From positions 1-36,559 of the forward strand of contig JAEHGL010000011.1 in NCBI GenBank assembly GCA_019248485.1: a stretch of DNA of 36,559 nucleotides, given 5' to 3'. The stretch comes from Candidatus Komeilibacteria bacterium S5_K13 (GTDB taxonomy: Bacteria; Patescibacteriota; Patescibacteriia; UBA1558; S5-K13). A program made the position numbers and the translations under genes. Below are positions 36,000 through 36,559 of this stretch, in pieces. Position 1 is the stretch's first letter. Every line of letters starts with the position of its first letter. Under the pieces are notes generated by a model. It was not told the origin of the DNA and did not search any database. It saw only the letters and a list, made by a program, of their open reading frames with translations.

Positions 36000-36028
36000 A
36001 TTATAGTATAGTTAATTATGATTGTCAA
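36000..36028 (-). promoter_or_regulatory. Consensus sigma70 promoter of the phosphotransacylase gene
   Basis: Minus strand TTGACA (36028-36023), exactly 17 bp, TATAAT (36005-36000): a perfect match to consensus, 30 bp before the start. An AGGGCGG word lies just upstream, a weak form of the G-rich motif at 27.2-27.9 kb. Confidence 0.85.
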
Positions 36029-36137
36029 ATTACCGCCCTGCTTATTTGTAGGAACATAATATTGTATAATAGGAAAATAGAATTTGGAATTTAGAATATA
36101 AAATTTTAGATTCTCGACTTTGCCCTCTCGACGTTGC

Positions 36138-36187
36138 TCTTCTCGAGTCTGAGCGAACGTAGTGAGTCGAAGTAGAGTCGAAGACGA
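36138..36187. repeat. TCGA-rich palindromic element, family E (copy 2)
   Basis: CTCTTCTCGAGTCTGAGCG, AACGTAGTGAGTCGAAG and TAGAGTCGAAGACG in the same order as at 21833-21895, without the 10-bp internal AATGCTGAGC-type stretch. The gap 35971-36269 holds only the promoter above, this element and AT-rich spacer. Confidence 0.7.
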
Positions 36188-36269
36188 GGACTTCGTTCGA
36201 ACATTGAAATTTTTAAGCCTTTAAATTTTTTTGAAAGTGAATAAATAAAATATAATAATTAATAAAAAT

Positions 36270-36559
36270 ATGGAAAAATTTCAACAAAAAATAGAAAAAC
36301 AAGAGATAAATATAGAAAAAAGAGAAAAAGGTGACATTCTTATTATCAGTGGATTAGAAGAAGATCAATTATTAGATTTGGCATTAATAATGTGTAAAAA
36401 GTTAGACAGGAGTTATCCTATGGGAGCTAATGAAAAAGAATATTTGTTGAGTGGAAAAGAAACAAGACCTGGCGGGTGTTTTGCTATAAGATATGATAAG
36501 AGTAAGGGCGAGCTAGTTGTTGATAATAGAAATGCACGAGGAGATGAGTACATAAGAGA
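36270..36559 (+). CDS. 5' part of an unrecognised gene (partial)
   Basis: ATG at 36270 opens a frame that runs without a stop to the window end (96 codons). It begins MEKFQQKIEKQEINIEKREK, a charged helix, then GDILIISGLEEDQLLDLALI and LDRSYPMGANEKEYLLSGKE, ending in a Gly/Arg-rich stretch (RNARGDEYIR). No family recognised. No Shine-Dalgarno. The 3' end lies outside the window. Confidence 0.6.
   Translation, partial: MEKFQQKIEKQEINIEKREKGDILIISGLEEDQLLDLALIMCKKLDRSYPMGANEKEYLLSGKETRPGGCFAIRYDKSKGELVVDNRNARGDEYIR

Overview
The window is AT-rich bacterial DNA, most likely from a member of the Patescibacteria/Candidate Phyla Radiation (Parcubacteria-like). Reasons: short genes, many proteins of unknown function, a 16S rRNA gene standing alone with no 23S in the window, a mismatch to the universal 515F primer site, core operons reduced to isolated pieces (nusA alone, khpA-trmD without rpsP, rimM or rplS), and an Idi/prenyl synthase pair with no upstream isoprenoid pathway. 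UGA acts as a stop, so the UGA=Gly code of Gracilibacteria/SR1 is not used. This placement is inference; no search was run.

Layout. 1-1.9 kb: a partial gene, an MBL-fold hydrolase and two membrane-anchored unknowns. 1.9-3.7 kb: rpmH-rnpA-yidD-yidC. 3.8-6.5 kb (minus): degenerate diacylglycerol-kinase-like protein, bactofilin, NusA. 6.6-9.5 kb: Smr protein, M50-like protease, methyltransferase, YraN nuclease. 9.6-13.6 kb: a two-gene operon of unknowns, a TrmB-family regulator and a surface-anchored protein. 13.6-16.7 kb (minus): LspA, DksA/TraR zinc-finger protein, methyltransferase, HU, one unknown. 16.7-19.7 kb: tRNA-Pro, a GIY-YIG nuclease, tRNA-Phe, tRNA-Ile and 16S rRNA. 19.8-22.8 kb: pseudo-receiver-like protein, KhpA, TrmD, an anchored unknown. 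23-25.1 kb (minus): YjbQ, prenyl synthase and Idi. 25.2-25.8 kb: tRNA-Leu(TAG) with truncated tRNA copies. 25.9-31.3 kb: small secreted or anchored proteins, two HAD phosphatases, and a long fusion of a pyrimidine-dimer DNA glycosylase with a CCA-adding enzyme. 31.5 kb: tRNA-Leu(TAA). 31.8-36.6 kb: deoxynucleotide N-hydrolase-like protein, nucleoside deaminase, SPL-like radical SAM protein, two damaged DUF5680-like copies, a phosphate butyryl/acetyltransferase, and a partial gene.

The most striking content is a set of short palindromic elements (18-68 bp, several families). They sit between genes, apparently in frame inside one gene, and inside truncated duplicate copies of tRNA genes. Three observations suggest they move. 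(1) A 32-bp element at 31659-31690 splits a sequence that exists elsewhere in the window (22821-22898, inverted) without it. (2) At tRNA-Leu(TAG), the tRNA 5' end plus spacer is tandemly repeated with a 73-bp period, and the next period is exactly 73+68 bp because a 68-bp palindrome lies in the D-arm region. (3) At tRNA-Pro, two 22-nt 5' fragments carry a 30-bp palindrome at the same D-loop position, and they bracket a GIY-YIG nuclease gene. I regard this tRNA-associated palindrome system, perhaps connected with the GIY-YIG nuclease, as the main candidate for something undescribed.

A second pattern: nine genes have a strong Shine-Dalgarno sequence, and most of these have their own promoter and terminator. 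The core genes mostly lack a recognisable Shine-Dalgarno. Three neighbouring promoters at 27.2-27.9 kb share a G-rich motif next to the -35 box.
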